Part shown: positions 22,871 through 36,269 of the stretch, piece by piece
How positions within the stretch are numbered: the first letter of the stretch is position 1
Layout of the letters: each line of letters starts with the position of its first letter
Source: Clitopilus passeckerianus
Lineage: Eukaryota; Basidiomycota; Agaricomycetes; Agaricales; Entolomataceae
Assembly: GCA_944990035.1 (NCBI GenBank)
Contig: CALYLX010000037.1
Span: 1-64,000 of the forward strand
Reading direction: 5' to 3'
DNA length: 64,000 bases
The notes under the pieces: generated by a model
What the model was told of the DNA's origin: nothing
The model's database searches: none
What the model saw: only the letters and a program-made list of their open reading frames with translations
Position numbers and translations under genes: made by a program

Positions 22871-25800
22871 TTACGAAATGTCGAATTTCTTTGGAAACGT
22901 AGGATCAGCCACGACTCATTGATATTTCATGAGAAATATGACATACGGGTTTGAGGGCTCGGATAAGTTGCCATTCTTCCATACTAACGTCTGCTTTGAA
23001 CGACTCTTTGAGAACATCAATGCTCTGACGGCTGATATGGCTATAGATCTCGTCTTTATCATCGAAATGGCGGCCAAACATCTTGGCAGATTGGTAAACA
23101 GCATGTTCGATCTTCACGGCGACACCAGCGCCAGCCTGGGCTTTCTTGACAATCTGGACGGGACGATATTAGTGGCTTATGACTCAGTGTGATTTTTTCA
23201 GTATACCTCCTGAGTCTTGTGATTGATTTCGAGTGACGTGCTATGGAAGTTGGGTCAGTCTTGTCTTACTCGAGGATATCTGCGTAACTTACATCTTTCC
23301 AAGAGGAATAATGTCCTTCTTGCCTGTCGCAGGGTCCTTCTTTACAACAGCCAGGGGAGTGCCAATGCGCAGTGTGCCATCCAAGATATCGACACCAAGA
23401 ATGATAGGGTCACGTTTACAAAATGCCGCGATGGTCTTGAGTCGGCAGGGCCAAACAGCTTGGGGAGCAGCATCCTTGCGCTTTGCCTCCATAATCTCTG
23501 CGTTGTATGCGGTGAAGGCATCGAAGAGATGGTAGATGATATCAGCTAGTTTGTGCTGTCAGTTTCATCGAGATCTTTACGACGGTTAGAGTAGAGTACC
23601 TTTAAAGATCTTGATACCCATCTCCTCCGCGAGCCTGTCAGCTTCTTTGTCAACGGTAACATCGAAGCAAAGCATGCATGCAAGCTCTTTAGCCTTCTCT
23701 AGCATCGTCGCCGCACGCATGATGTCCTTCTTGTGCACTGGACCGATGTTGATACCGGACACAGGAATCTTGCTAACCTTGAGGAAGTCGAGAAGGGCTT
23801 CAAGGGAACCGAGGGTAGATGCTTGTACGCAGACGCCACGACCAGACTTGTCAATACTGTTGAGAAGAGTCGTTAGGTCCGACATAATCTCCTCCTTGAG
23901 ATTGTCTTCGTCGTCATCAGGCCCAACAACCAAGAGGCGAGAACCGGCAATAGCCTTTTCGAGGTCTGGGGCAACAATCTTTACGCCAAGAGCTGCTTTG
24001 ACTTCTTTGTGGTGCACATAGGCAGACTGCAAAGGCCATCAATCAGGGCGATTCAGACTAATGGAATATGCCTCACCTTTATACGAAGTTCCCTGAGCGG
24101 CTGCGGTGTGAGTAGTGCTCGCACCTGAGTGACGATAGGACCATTCAGACCGCAAATAACGATCTTCTCTCCTTCCCGGAGAATACCGTTCGACAAGACC
24201 ACATCAATTGTCGTTCCAAGACCTTCAATAACCTTAACTTCCAACACTGTGCACTCAAGCTCGGAGAGGTACATAAGGCGGTCGCTCATGCGCTGCTGGG
24301 TAAGATTGACGAGGAGCATGATCATGTCGGGTACACCTTCACCAGTGATGGCAGATGTGGGAACGAGAGAGACATTTCTTGCGAAGTTCTTGTTATCGTA
24401 GTAGGGAACGGCGTTTAGACCCTCTTCGGCGAAAGCAACGATGGTCTTTTGGAGACGGTCCTCGAATTCGCGTTGAGCAGCTCGACTTTGCTTGGCGAGG
24501 GATTCCTGAAAAGCACCGTCTGGTGTGGGATCCCAACCGTAGATACGATCGATCTTGTTCAGGGCGACGATGAATGGCGTCTTCCTGTCCCGGAGCAATC
24601 GAAGCGATTCGAGAGTTTGAGCTTCAAGTCCGTGCTAAATATATGCATGAGCATCACACATGTCGGAAAGGTCATCAAATCGCACCATGATATCGACGAC
24701 CAGAATGGCAATGTTACACAAAGAACTACCGCGAGAACGCAAGTTGGTGAAAGACTCATGTCCTGGGGTATCAATGATGAGCAGACCAGGAATCTTGTAT
24801 TCCTGCTTTCCATCCTAGGGAACGGAATTCAGATCATATCGAAGGGATAGATCATGTAAGACTTACTTTGTTCATAACAGCAGTCTTGGTCTTGATAGCA
24901 TCCACAGGGAAGTATGTTGCACCAATCTGTTGTGTAATACCACCAGCTTCACCTTCTTGAACGTTAGTTTGTCGAATCTTGAGAAGGCACCGTTAGCACT
25001 GTCGATCCAGCCCATATAGGAGACAAAAGTACCTTGTCCAATAACTTTGTCTTCCCAGTATCGACATGTCCAAGAATACAGCAAATCGGACTTCGGAGGT
25101 TATCCTTGCTTCTCTCAGCTAAAGCAGCTTCATGTGCCTTCTGTCGTCTTTCAGCAGCTTCAGCCTTCTTCTTGGCGACCATTTTCTGAGTCTGTGTCAA
25201 CTCCTCGTCAGAGCTATCCTCATTGGAGTCCTCTTCAGAAGACGAGTCTTCTGATGAATCTGAATCTGAGTCCGAGTCTTCTTCCGACGAGCTTTCTTCG
25301 GAGGATGACTCCGCTGCTTTGGCTTCTCCTACGGGTGTCTTTGCCGCAGGTGCCTTCGCAGCCGGGGCAGCCTTCGCAGGGGCGGCTTTTGCGGAAGGTT
25401 TTGCTGCAGGTGCTAATGAACAAGCTTCGTCAACGTCAAAAACCCCCAAATCCTAGAAAGTGCGAACCTTTCCCATTTGCAGCCTTCTTCTCCTCAACCA
25501 GAGGTGCAGGCTCAGGCTTAGCTTGTTCATCGTCACTAGAGTCGTCCCAAGAATCCTTGACGTCAGTAGCAGGAGCGGCAGGTTCGGCAGGTTTGACCTC
25601 TTCCTCATCGCTGGATGCCTCCCAATCATCCTTTGGCTCTTCTTTCGCAGCCTCTTCCTTAGGTTCCTCAGGAAGATGTGTGGTAATGGTTGATGGGGTG
25701 GCGACTGCTGTCGACTCTGGTGATCGAGGCCGCGATTCTGGTGCGGGAGATTCAGACTTGTCCTTAGTAGCAGGACTCTTCTTCTTCCTGTTGCCGTAGA

Positions 25801-27418
25801 CGACCTTCTTGGGCGCACTGCCGGAGGCCTGCTGGAGACCTTCGATCTGAACACCTGATGCAAGCAAAGCCTTTTTCCTGATCTCGGCCATCTGCCTTTC
25901 CTCCTTTTGCTTCTTTGTGAGGAGGCGGCCCTCTTTCTTCGCCAGCTCTTTCTTTGCCTACGAAAATAGTCAGCAATAAGTTCCAGAACATGCATATAGA
26001 CAGAGATAGCGCCACCTTTTCCTTCTCTTTCTTTCGTAATCGCTCCTCTTCCTTCTTCTTTTCCTCCTCCTCCAAACGCCTCTCTTCTTCCTCGATCCTT
26101 TTCTGCTCCTCCTCCATCTTTCTCCTCGCCTCCTCCTCCAACCTCTTCTTCTCCTCCATCATCGCTTTCAGTGCACTTATGCCACCCTTGGCCTTCTTAC
26201 CAGCGGCAGGCGCTGGTGCCGGGGCGGGAGCTGCCTCTTCATCCTTCTTGGCCTTCTTCTTTTTCTTCTTCTTTGAATCTTTGCCTCCTTCACCTTCCTC
26301 TGCGCCGCCTTCGCCATCTTCTGCTGCTGGACTGGGTGCAGCTTCAGCAGCAGGAACGGCGTCGGCACCTCCTGCGCCAGCTTCCTCAGCCTTTTTGGCT
26401 GCAGCTTGGGCTTTCTTCTTAGCCTATTATATGCTCCATCAGTAATTCATTCTACAACACTAACACCAGGACAAACCTTTTCACGTTCCTTCTTCAGCTT
26501 CTCTTTCTCTTTCTTCGTTAGGATTTTAGGACCCGCGTCTTCATCCTCTCCTCCAGCTTCAGCAGTTGCTGGTGCAGCTTTGTCCCCTCCTGATATCCGC
26601 GTTAGCGCCGGTCGGGATATGCTCCAATGAAGGTGATTACCTTCATCATTTTCATCCTCATCAGCAGCAGCCTTGTCCTTTTTTCCCTTCCCTTTTTCCC
26701 CCTTCTTATCCTTCATTGGGCCAAACTCTTCATCTGCAAGTTCATCTGCACCAACAGAAACAGGCGCCGCAGCCTCGACAGGTTTTGGTTCATCTAGGCA
26801 AAGACATCAGTGAATGCCTCGACTGGATGGCTGGATTGAAGCGCACCCTCCTCTGGTTCCTCGTCACTGTCTACCTTGGCCTTCTTTCCCTTCTTCTTGT
26901 CCTTCTTCTTTTTGCTTTTGGCAGGACCCCATTCTTCATCGGCTAGATCATCCGCGGTAACTTCTACAGGCGCTTTCCTTGCTAGAGCATCACCATCGGC
27001 AGCGTCACCGTTAGCTTCGCCATCCTCGAGGTCATCGTATGCAGCTTTCTTCTTCTTCTTATCTTTCTTCCCTTTCGCGGCCGATGCTTTAAGCGTGGAC
27101 TAGAAAGTCTCTTAGCGTGTCACCACGAGCATAGGAAGGCTCAACGTACCATTAGTCCACCAAAATCTTCCTCCTCGGCAGCACCTCCTTCTTCCACTCC
27201 CAGTGAGGCAAAGGCTGAGAAACCGCCGGCTTTCGGCTTGAAATTTTCCTCATCATCTTCCACAGGTGCAGCACCTAGTTTCTGAGGCTCTACTGCCTCT
27301 CCAGCATTGTCCCTACGAACGCGATAATTAGCCTGATCTCCTGCAAATTAGCAGATCAAACGTACCAGAAGTCATCGTCGTTCTTCTTTCCTTTCTTTCC
27401 CTTGTTTTTTGGTGCCAT
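22871..27418 (-). CDS. eIF5B: Translation initiation factor eIF5B
   Basis: ATG 27418 starts [18 protein letters not shown], the usual lysine-rich eIF5B opening, followed by long acidic/Lys-Glu coiled-coil sequence over several exons. The GTPase domain shows G1 GHVDTGKT (about 25.06 kb), G3 DTPGHESF (about 24.75 kb) and G4 NKID (about 24.56 kb). Then come the beta-barrel ([14 protein letters not shown]), the alpha/beta domain III ([16 protein letters not shown]) and the second barrel ([16 protein letters not shown]). The C-terminal helix region reads [11 protein letters not shown]. The last coding exon is only 18 nt: an intron at 22946-22889 joins LKP to KFDIS and a TAA at 22871, restoring the normal eIF5B end. 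eIF5B promotes ribosomal subunit joining. It is divergent from ARL2. Confidence 0.95.
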
Positions 27419-27677
27419 TTCGTTTGAGAACCAAGTCAGCTGTGTGCTACTTAAGAAACAGTCGTCCCAGACGCTAGCAGAGCCGGTTCCGACGTTGACT
27501 CGGAAACTTTTTACGAGCCAAAGTTATCGCAAAGGCTCCGCTGACAATGCGGCTCGATAAATCCGGAAGTGGTCACGTGGTTCTTTATCATATTAGCAAG
27601 AGCGCGTTTCGCGGTCCCGAGCTCCGTCACGGTTTGCTGCGACCAGCGTCTTGCAGTAAAGCTTTCTTGGTGCTATC
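27419..27677. promoter_or_regulatory. Shared divergent promoter, eIF5B / ARL2
   Basis: Only 259 bp separate the start codons of two housekeeping genes on opposite strands, so both promoters must overlap here. I see no clear TATA box. Confidence 0.55.
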
Positions 27678-28778
27678 ATGGGTCTCCTTACGGTCATCCG
27701 AAAGAATCGACAAAAAGAAAGGGAGATGCGCATCCTTTTCTTGCAAGTATTTCTCGACTTTCAGGTCGAACCACTGAGATTCACGAGGCGACTTCAGGGG
27801 CTTGGATAATGCAGGAAAGACTACTATCCTAAAGAAGATTAACGGAGAGGATATCATGAGTATAAGTCCTACATTAGGATTCAACATTAAAACGTTCGTG
27901 CATGGAAAGTGAGTAAGGAAGTCTCTCGGAACGATCTACCATGTTCATCTTACTCGAGGTATACTCTTAACATCTGTCAGTAAACCTCCAGCATTCTGGA
28001 AAATCAGGCCATTTGAGTTGAAATCACTGGCCCAGGGGACGTTGGTGGTCAGCGTACACTGCGACCGTACTGGAGGAACTATTTTGAGCAAACAGATGCC
28101 CTCGTATGGGTTGTTGACTCTGGTGATAGGTTACGTATGGCAGATTGCAAGGAAGAACTTCACAGTCTTCTGACAGAAGATGTGCGTTCCATGTTGTTTT
28201 ATCAGTATCTCCTGCCTTTGTTGCACTTCTCGACGGCGATCACCTATCGCCAGCTTATGTTGCCCTCTCGTTTCTCCGCTCCTTCCCCATGGCTAACGTC
28301 TGATTTCTGACAGCGACTGGTTGGGGCTTCTCTACTCGTTTTCGCAAATAAGCAAGATCTCCAGGGGTCGATGTCTGATTCCGAAATCGAACGTGTGAGT
28401 ACTTATCAATTTGTTAGATCCCCTCTTTTTTCCCCTGATCTTAGAGCCTCCGCTCGAGACATGGAAGCCCACTCTATTCTCCTGGGATTCCCCGACATTT
28501 GAGCTTAAACTCTGACAGCACGTTGACGCTAACCTTACTTCTGTTTTGATCGTTTCTTTTAGATTTTAGACTTACCATCTATCGCGACACATCAGTGGAA
28601 GATCTGCCCCTGCAGCGCTATTTCTGGCAAGAATCTAGTGGAAGGACTTGACTGGGTCGTTAATGACGTCGCGAGGAGGTTATACTACAACTCCACTCAG
28701 ACACCTTGGAGCCAAGAATCTGGTTCCCCATCTTCGACTCTCAACACCGCTTTCGCATCCACACGTCCCGTAGCATAG
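27678..28778 (+). CDS. ARL2: Small GTPase Arl2 (ADP-ribosylation-factor-like 2)
   Basis: Six exons: 27678-27742, 27798-27908, 27959-27975, 28036-28181, 28314-28394, 28563-28778. The protein begins [20 protein letters not shown], the characteristic Arl2 N-terminus. It has P-loop GLDNAGKT, switch I region [29 protein letters not shown] and the CSAISG guanine-specificity loop. Arl2 works with tubulin cofactors in tubulin folding (Alp41 in fission yeast, Cin4 in budding yeast). The first intron has a GC rather than GT donor (27743); only this choice restores [10 protein letters not shown], since a nearby GT gives an immediate stop. Exon 3 is a 17-nt microexon encoding YTLNI. The C-terminal tail (about 25 residues, Ser/Thr-rich) is longer than in animals. 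Confidence 0.93.
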
Positions 28779-31700
28779 CATGCGGTTAATGGAAAGGATT
28801 GTCTAGAAAATCCACTTGGGATTGCGCAAATTTTGAGAACTATCACCTCCTCTTGTATCTAGATTTTCCTTGGTATCGAAGACCAGCCGACTCCAGCATC
28901 GATCTAGCCGACACTGCATCGGCCGTCGGTTGCGGGTGCTTGATTCAGCTGGATCATGTTGACCATTTATATCATTAGAAAGCAAGCCTGCGTGTCCCGG
29001 CGCGCATCAATCCAAGAGCTATGACAAAAGACAACCCACGTAGTATCCGCGACGCCAGGTGATATTCCAGGATATTCCTCATGAACTGTCGTATGTCGTC
29101 TTTTAATTTCAGCACCCTCAGGGTCTCTCGGTTTTCTGATTTCTGAAGAGGGATGAGATGTACCTTGGTAATTCGCGACATACATCTTCCGAGATGGCTG
29201 CCTGTGGTCTACATCGAGCCAGTCTTCCTCAGCGCTGTCTGATGTCAAGATATCCGCTGATTTACCGAATCTGGGCTGGGCGTCGATTGGAATTACCCTT
29301 TCCCATATCTTATCAGAACGCGCGGAAGCTATTTTAAATCCGTAAGTTTGGCGGTGAGCACAAACCGGACCTGCCAATGCTTCAAGCCTACCTAAGACAC
29401 ATAAAATTTCCTGCGCTCCGTTTTCGAGCCCTGATGAGATTCACATGTTTGATCTTAGGCACTAACACCCAATGACTTCAGATTAAGTATTCCAGCCTTT
29501 CAATTTGAAACCTCGTCACCGAATCTACCACCAATAAGCCCCACAATCCCAGCCGCAGTCCCCACCTCCAACTGAAGAACCTTCCTTTTGATTGGGTTGG
29601 AGGCTCCTTTATGAATTCAGATGCCTGACTCCATGATCTCTCGGCAGGATGGAAGCGCGTGCACGATCTACCTAGTATGAAGGACCCACTCAATCCATGC
29701 TGTACACTACGGTGCTCAACTAGCCCTCAGCTCAGGAGAGGCTCTTATCAGGAATTCTTGGCGCTTGCACACTACGGCACCTGACTCATACTTTCAGGAG
29801 GCCAGCATCATGGTCGTATGCCTTCCAAGCGCCTTCCGCTAGCAATTTGAAATATAGATGCGTTCTGTAGGGATATCCGATTTCTTGCGAGGTTCAAACC
29901 ATGTGTCGGCGACAACAAGGCAATGATGAGCGTGTATTTTGGGGACCCATCGACTTAGTTCCATGTCATGACCCTCCACTGCCTCTCGTTCAATTGGCAC
30001 CCGTGCGACCATTCTACGTAAAAGAGGTACCCCTCTCGCGATGGCGCAAAAGCGGCCGACTCAGCAAATTACATTTTTGCACGCGGATCCCCAGATTGAG
30101 TTCTACTTTAGGTCATCGAAAGAAAACCCCAATTTTCGCTGGAAACATCCTGTTTTTCTTCACGATTCTCCCTTCCAAACGTAGCCGAAGGTGCGATCAG
30201 CGCGCTTCCAGCACTTCTCGCGTCTCCTGAAATTGAGCGAAATTCTCGACTTGCATCTGCCTGCCGCCGGGAGTGTCAAAGAGTGCCTGTCTTGGGCCCG
30301 TTCCGATCTCCTAGTCTCCTACGATATTGTGTGCGGTTGCGATACAAAGAGTTGCTTGTGATTCTCGTGACCCATTATCCCTGTGCTCTTTGTGGAACGG
30401 AAGCATTTTTCGTCCATGTCGGGCCACCCCGCGCTTGAGTAACACGGGAGCAATGCATCAAGGAGACCGAGTCAGTTTCATGACGACGACAAAGAGGATT
30501 TTCCGGCGATTTTACTTGCGACACAGGGAAGGTTTTTAGGTAGGTAACCCTGCGTACCTGTGGATAAGCATAATCATCAGCTTTCGAAAGGCCGGGAGGT
30601 TTAGAAGACTCATGGACATCTTGTCGGTCCAATTAGCCTTTTGACGCAAAATGCCATCCTCATGGGTATGTGGCGTTCACCTTGGCGCAAGAAGGGCAAC
30701 TTCGAGACGTCATGACTCTGTGTTTGACCACTCAGCTCACCGTTCAAGGAATTGTAGGTGGAGTGTTCCCCAGATTTTAATCGTCCGCAACGCTGCATTT
30801 CTTTGTGGTATCTACATTTTCTGTTTGACAACAGTCGCCAACTCTTTCTGCGGCAAACCGCTTCCCGGGCCCCGGCGCGGCTCGTCTCCAATATTTAACC
30901 TCATGGTAAACACAAAGTCAGAGCTAGTGGTTAGAAGTGTGAGAACAGAGAACCACAGAAGGAGCAGATCTAGAACTCAGGCGGGACCAGATATTACAGA
31001 CCGGAACCAGAACCTAACAGGGCGCAAAATGTCACACCGGCGGATGGGATGGATGAGATTCTGGATTGTGTCTGGATTTACTCTGAAAAGTAAGCGCCAC
31101 ACGTGTGATTTGAGCACTGGATTCCTAAGGAATCTCGAGAAGAGTGGGTTGATCATGGGACTGTGCGCATGACAAAACGGGTCTTCTTCTGTTGTTTGTG
31201 CGCCTGAGCCTAACCTCCAATTTTTTCATCGGATACAGTCGACATGGTTTCGGGAATTGAAATTGCGGGCTAAGGGGCCCCGAATAGAGGCAAAAGCTTA
31301 GAGCCATGTTTTTATGCCGATCAACACAATGCGTAGAACGCCAATAGTAAGAATCATCCATGCTAATTTGAGTGCACGAGAACAGCCGCTCCTCATGTAC
31401 TGGTGTTGAGGTGGAGCTATCCGAGTCGGCACGAGTGGCCCGGCGGTACGTATTCAAGACAGCAAGTGGTCAAAAGTGAAGAGAAAATGCCTACGTGGAA
31501 GCTTTAGGCCTGTAACGCCTCACATGGGTGACAAGTGGGAGCGGGAAACGGTCGGATTAATGTGGATGATTGGCGTATTGTGTATTGTTAATGATTCAGG
31601 AAGTCGTTCAAGGCAGAACCTCGAAGTGAATTCTTCGAGGTATAGACTTCCATTTCAGCAAGGAAGTAGTACGGAGATGTCACGGAGATAAAGTGTCGGC

Positions 31701-33022
31701 CACTCTCGACATATTCAACAAGCGCCCAAAGCGTGGCGCAGAACGTCATTGTAAGCCAATTCGGGCTTTGGAAGAATAGGTATGTGAAGGTGATTCACAG
31801 CCTCAGGGTCGGATTTAGGCAGTTCAAAGATAGCACACATTGAGCCAAGGAGTAAACGAGTGATCTCGGTGAAAGTACAGGGAAAGATCATTGACAGCAC
31901 AAAATTGAAGGTTCGCTTGGAACGTCTGTCAAGAACATTCAGTTTGACAACGAAGGAAGAACTCTCTTTGGGCAATTGTTAAACAGTCCGAGTTTTGTCG
32001 GCATAGGGTCGGTTTATCCGAAATTACCTGCAATAGAAAAGACCCTCAACAAACGATCTCGTCAATTCGAGGGATTTTGGACTCTACAGCCAAAACAGGA
32101 TGTTTGATATCAGAGGCGAATGACACAGGGAGTAGCCTCGAGAAGCCAATTCAGTCAAGAGCGACAAAGAGAAGTCGATCTGTATTACGATAGCATTACC
32201 ACAGTCGGCCGAGCTTTTACCTACGCTATCTTGTTCCATTTCCGTACTTTTACCCGGAAAAGAAATAGGGATCATTTCTCAGTACCTCGTATCAAGGTAG
32301 AGAAACATTGTGAACTCAGCAGGGACACCCGTCGTTCTAGGCACGTCTTACATACATCTCGGGGCGGAAATTCTGAATCACTCACGGAAGTAATAAGTGT
32401 GATAAAATGTTAATGGGGCAAGGCCAAGATAGGAAGGCTCGAGAAGATCACCACAAAGGACCTTGACTTTGGGAGCATTGCTGGGAGCACTTCATGATCC
32501 TGGAGTAACCAGTGGACGAGTCAGAAGCGCATGGTCGAGAAGTCGATATGAGCCCGAGAAAGAAGCCATGTCAGATGTATTTTTGGGGGTCTAATGGGGC
32601 ATAGCAGTTCATGCTCAATTAAGAGGAGGCTGAACCAGTTGGTGCGCATGCTTGGGAATGTGATGGCAGCAGTTTATTTGGTTCCTCGCACGATTATCCG
32701 GAGCACGAGAAAATGGGAGAGCGGCATCAACCACTGAAGAGGAAACCGCTGCATCTCATGGCAAACTGCGATGGTTGTTCTGGAATAAGTCAAAAGCCTA
32801 TCTGCGGCCTCAATAGTAGGATTCGCTTTGGGATTCTTAAGATTCCCACTCCTGCACGTGTCCGGGCAGATCTCGGTGCGATCTATGATTCTTCATCCTG
32901 GTATTACACCGTCCACAAGCCTGGTTGCAAATTTGAGAATGTATGGTCGTCTAGAAATCTACTTAAAGCCTGCTGGGTTTGAGGGTTGAGTTCTCAGTTC
33001 ATACCCCTTTCTCATTCTCGCC
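28779..33022. other. Gene-poor 4.2 kb region
   Basis: I find no ORF with recognisable domains, no tRNA and no long repeat within this stretch. Weak candidates (a 136-codon minus frame ending at 28967, an 86-codon minus frame at 31715-31975) have no supporting motifs or plausible upstream exons. It may contain decayed elements or a long non-coding transcript. Confidence 0.4.
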
Positions 33023-34985
33023 ATGTCTTCGTCGACTCAGCCTCCTTGTCTCCCTTTTGCTTCTTCATCAAAATCGCTGCAGCCTGCATCGGCGCTCTCG
33101 CTACTATTAAGCCCACGCTCTTGGGTGGTCGCACTAGGTAGGCTTGGTGTCTGCCTAGTACTCGAATTCGACTCTGACATACCGAACTTCCTTTGCTACT
33201 CCGCTTTTGATCATACTTGCACGTCTATTTTACAGCTCGGCACTCGATACTTTCTGTTCTAGATGACGCCATAACCATTGGCCACCTCACTATTTCTGAC
33301 AGTGAAGGTGTCCGACATTTCGGTCACCATCAGGATGGCGTTAACAGCGCACATGTGAATGTCCTGAATGACAACTTCTGGCTGCGTATCCTACTTTCCG
33401 GCGACCTGGGCTGTAAGTTTTCAGACTTCACGAGGTAATTCGCACCGGATTGTAATCTGTTCCTGTTTCCACAGTCAGTGAAGCCTACATGATTGGCGAC
33501 ATTGAGGTCTCATCACTCAAGGCATGCATGGATGTGAGTACTATTAATGGCTCGAAATCACGCGTTTGAGGCTAACTTTCTTTCAAGCTCTGGTTAGAGA
33601 ACCAGGCAGGCATGGAGGACACTCTATCCTCTGTCGTGTCTCGCATCTCTGCAGCCGTCTCGGGGGTATACAACTCAATACTTGGGCAAACTCGCGCCCA
33701 AGCACGCCTGAACGCGATTGCTAGCTACGATCAATCAAACACTCTCTTCAAGGTACTTGGACGCTCGTGATTCGGGCCCGCTGCTTCTCGAAAACCGTCA
33801 TACTTATTGTGTTTATTTTCTGACAGGCGTTTCTTAGCAAAGAAATGATGTACTCTTGCGCACTCTGGTCCGACGCGGAAGGAGGTGTTCGCGGAGACCT
33901 TACTCCCTCCGGCCCAAGAGCCTTCAACCTCGAAGCTGCTCAACTTCGTAAGATCAGACACGTTCTCGACAAGGCCCGTGTTAAGCCCGGCCACCGTATC
34001 CTCGAATTCGGTTCAGGCTGGGGTGGTCTTGCCATCGAGGTTAGTATATTTCCCCTTGCGTCTATGTCTCGAGCGTGAACCGACAATATATTATTCCTCC
34101 TAGGCTGCCAAGAATTACGGATGTGAGGTGGACACCGTCACCCTTTCCATCGAGCAAAAGACCCTTGCGGAAGAGCGGATACGAGACGCTGGTCTCGAAG
34201 ACAAAGTTCGAGTCCATCTCATGGACTATCGCGAAATCCCGGCCGAATTCGAAAAGGCCTTTGATGCTTTCATTAGCATTGAGATGATTGAGGTAAGCCT
34301 ATGACTTTCATTCCTCTGAGACCTTGACTCATGACCTCCAGCATGTTGGAGCAAAACATTACAACACGTACTTCAAGCTCGTTGACTTCGCACTGAAGTC
34401 TTCGGCTGCAACAGCTGTTGTCACTGGCTCAACATTCCCCGAATCAAGATTCACGGGCTATCAGTAGGTCTAACCTGCTGCCTTTAGAAACTTCTCCTGA
34501 CCATATCATTCGCAGATCCGAAGATTTTATGCGCCGTTACATGTGGCCCAACTCTTGCCTTCCCAGTGCAACAGCACTGATCACCGCCGCACATTCGGGC
34601 TCACAGGGGAGGTTCACACTTGAAGGAGTCGAGAACCATGCTGCCCGTAAGTTCATCCACCCTTCCTTCTCACGCCCGGTACTGAATTGTTCCTTAGACT
34701 ACCCTCGTACCTTGAGGGAATGGGGTCGTCGACTTGACGCAAATCTCACACAGGACATGATCTCTCGGGATTATCCTGGCCTGCGCGAGAGGGCTGAATA
34801 TGACGCATTCAAACGAAAATGGCACTACCTGTTTGCCTATGCTGGCGCCGGGTTCTCGAAGGGTTACATCACATGTCATATGTTAACATTCATCCGCCAA
34901 GTAAGTACCCGAGCTCTGTTCTTCCTCTGCATTTAGCTCAACTGCTTCCGTTTAGAATGACACGCCAAATATTAGATGCGATTGA
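33023..34985 (+). CDS. Cyclopropane-fatty-acyl-phospholipid synthase-like methyltransferase
   Basis: Ten exons join in frame: 33023-33137, 33236-33412, 33475-33533, 33588-33752, 33827-34039, 34104-34292, 34342-34463, 34516-34646, 34698-34900, 34956-34985. The N-terminal region reads LNDNFWLRILLSGDLGFSEA and YMIGDIEVSSL, as in fungal CFA-synthase-like proteins. Next comes FLSKEMMYSCALW. The SAM-binding loop is ILEFGSGWGG, followed by VTLSIEQKTLAEERI, RVHLMDYREIP, ISIEMIEHVG and RRYMWPNSCLPS. CFA synthases transfer a methylene from S-adenosylmethionine to a lipid double bond. The exact product (cyclopropane or branched acyl chain) cannot be told. It is not the sphingolipid C9-methyltransferase, which has N-terminal membrane helices. 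Confidence 0.88.
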
Positions 34986-36269
34986 ATAATCATTCTGGCG
35001 TCATCAGCTCCCTACCCCAAAAATATGTCGACGATTCTCGTTGGCTCACAATAGACCCACCTCAATAGACAGATCTACATCTTGTTCGACTTCTCTTCGC
35101 TGCCCGTCGTCAAACATCGCGGATTGTGCGGCGACTCCCACACATCGGAATTTCGACATTCTATCTTCCCTGTACTCTTTCTTGTCATAGACTGACGACT
35201 AGACTTAAAAGTTCTATAAGAGCTTCGACTGTATTTTTTCCAGGACACATACCCGTTTCTATTGATACATACCCTAGACTCTCCGTTCTGATTATGTTTT
35301 GGTTCTCAAAGTTGAATATGACTGTAGCCCGTACTGTTACTGTATCTGTAGCCTTTAGTACACCCAATCTAGAATTTGGTTCTCTTATCTCTGCTTCTCC
35401 CATTCAAAAAGTCGACGATCTGATTGTACCCCAAGATCTGGTCCATCGTACCCTTATTAGTGAAGCAAATCTGAGTTCATCTAAGATTGAAGACTGTTTT
35501 GAACGACGATGCATACGAAAGTTTGAGAAGGTCAACATGCTTATGCTTATCGATTCAGATGGCCCTGGATGAATTCCCTCTGTAAGAGACTTTTTGCAGG
35601 CCCATTGCCATTTTGTCCCCAAAAGCGCGTGTATCCATGGTCTGCTGCGAAGCCAGACATATGGCGCCGCTCAGAAGTACATTTCCACTCATATCGGACA
35701 CTTGCAAAAGAAGCAACCGCAGCCAAGCCGTTCAACGAGCGACATGACTGCTAGGGTCTCGTCTCCCTAGAGGTAAGCGCTAGAGCTGCATTAGACCATG
35801 GATACTAACAACATGCTAAGTACCGGCGTAGGCAGAAAGCGAGCAATGAAACTTATTTGTGCTTCCCTTCTGTTTCTCCCCAAGAAGTGAACTGAAATTT
35901 TCATTCATCTATCCCAGCATGGTCTTTCCGGGCGCCTCTCCGCATTCCCTTGCTACGGGAAACTTTGTAGGGTGACAATCATAGGCCGTGTGTTCGGACA
36001 GGCCCTGGTCAAGCTGCTTGCGCTCGAGGTTTCCTTCTGGACGTCATGATGATTTACATGCTTGTTTTAGCCGATGTATGAATCACAACCCCGTTTAGAT
36101 ATTCTAGAAATTACAAGGGAGAGAAGGTATAGTTTATATAGTCAATGCAATAGCGAATTTGTGGCCGATGAATAGGATGTACATAATTTTGGGTTCTAGG
36201 AGCTGTTGATACCAATTTATAGGGTGAAAACATATCGACTGAATATAAAGATAGATCATGACGAAAGAT
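34986..36269. other. Convergent intergenic region
   Basis: The CFA-synthase-like gene (plus) and kinesin (minus) converge here. Open frames near 35.1-35.75 kb have no known motif and are probably chance or 3' UTR sequence. Confidence 0.4.

Noticed and set aside
25047..25799. Long plus-strand frame of 250 codons
   Set aside because: It is the antisense shadow of the repetitive acidic/Ser-rich part of eIF5B.
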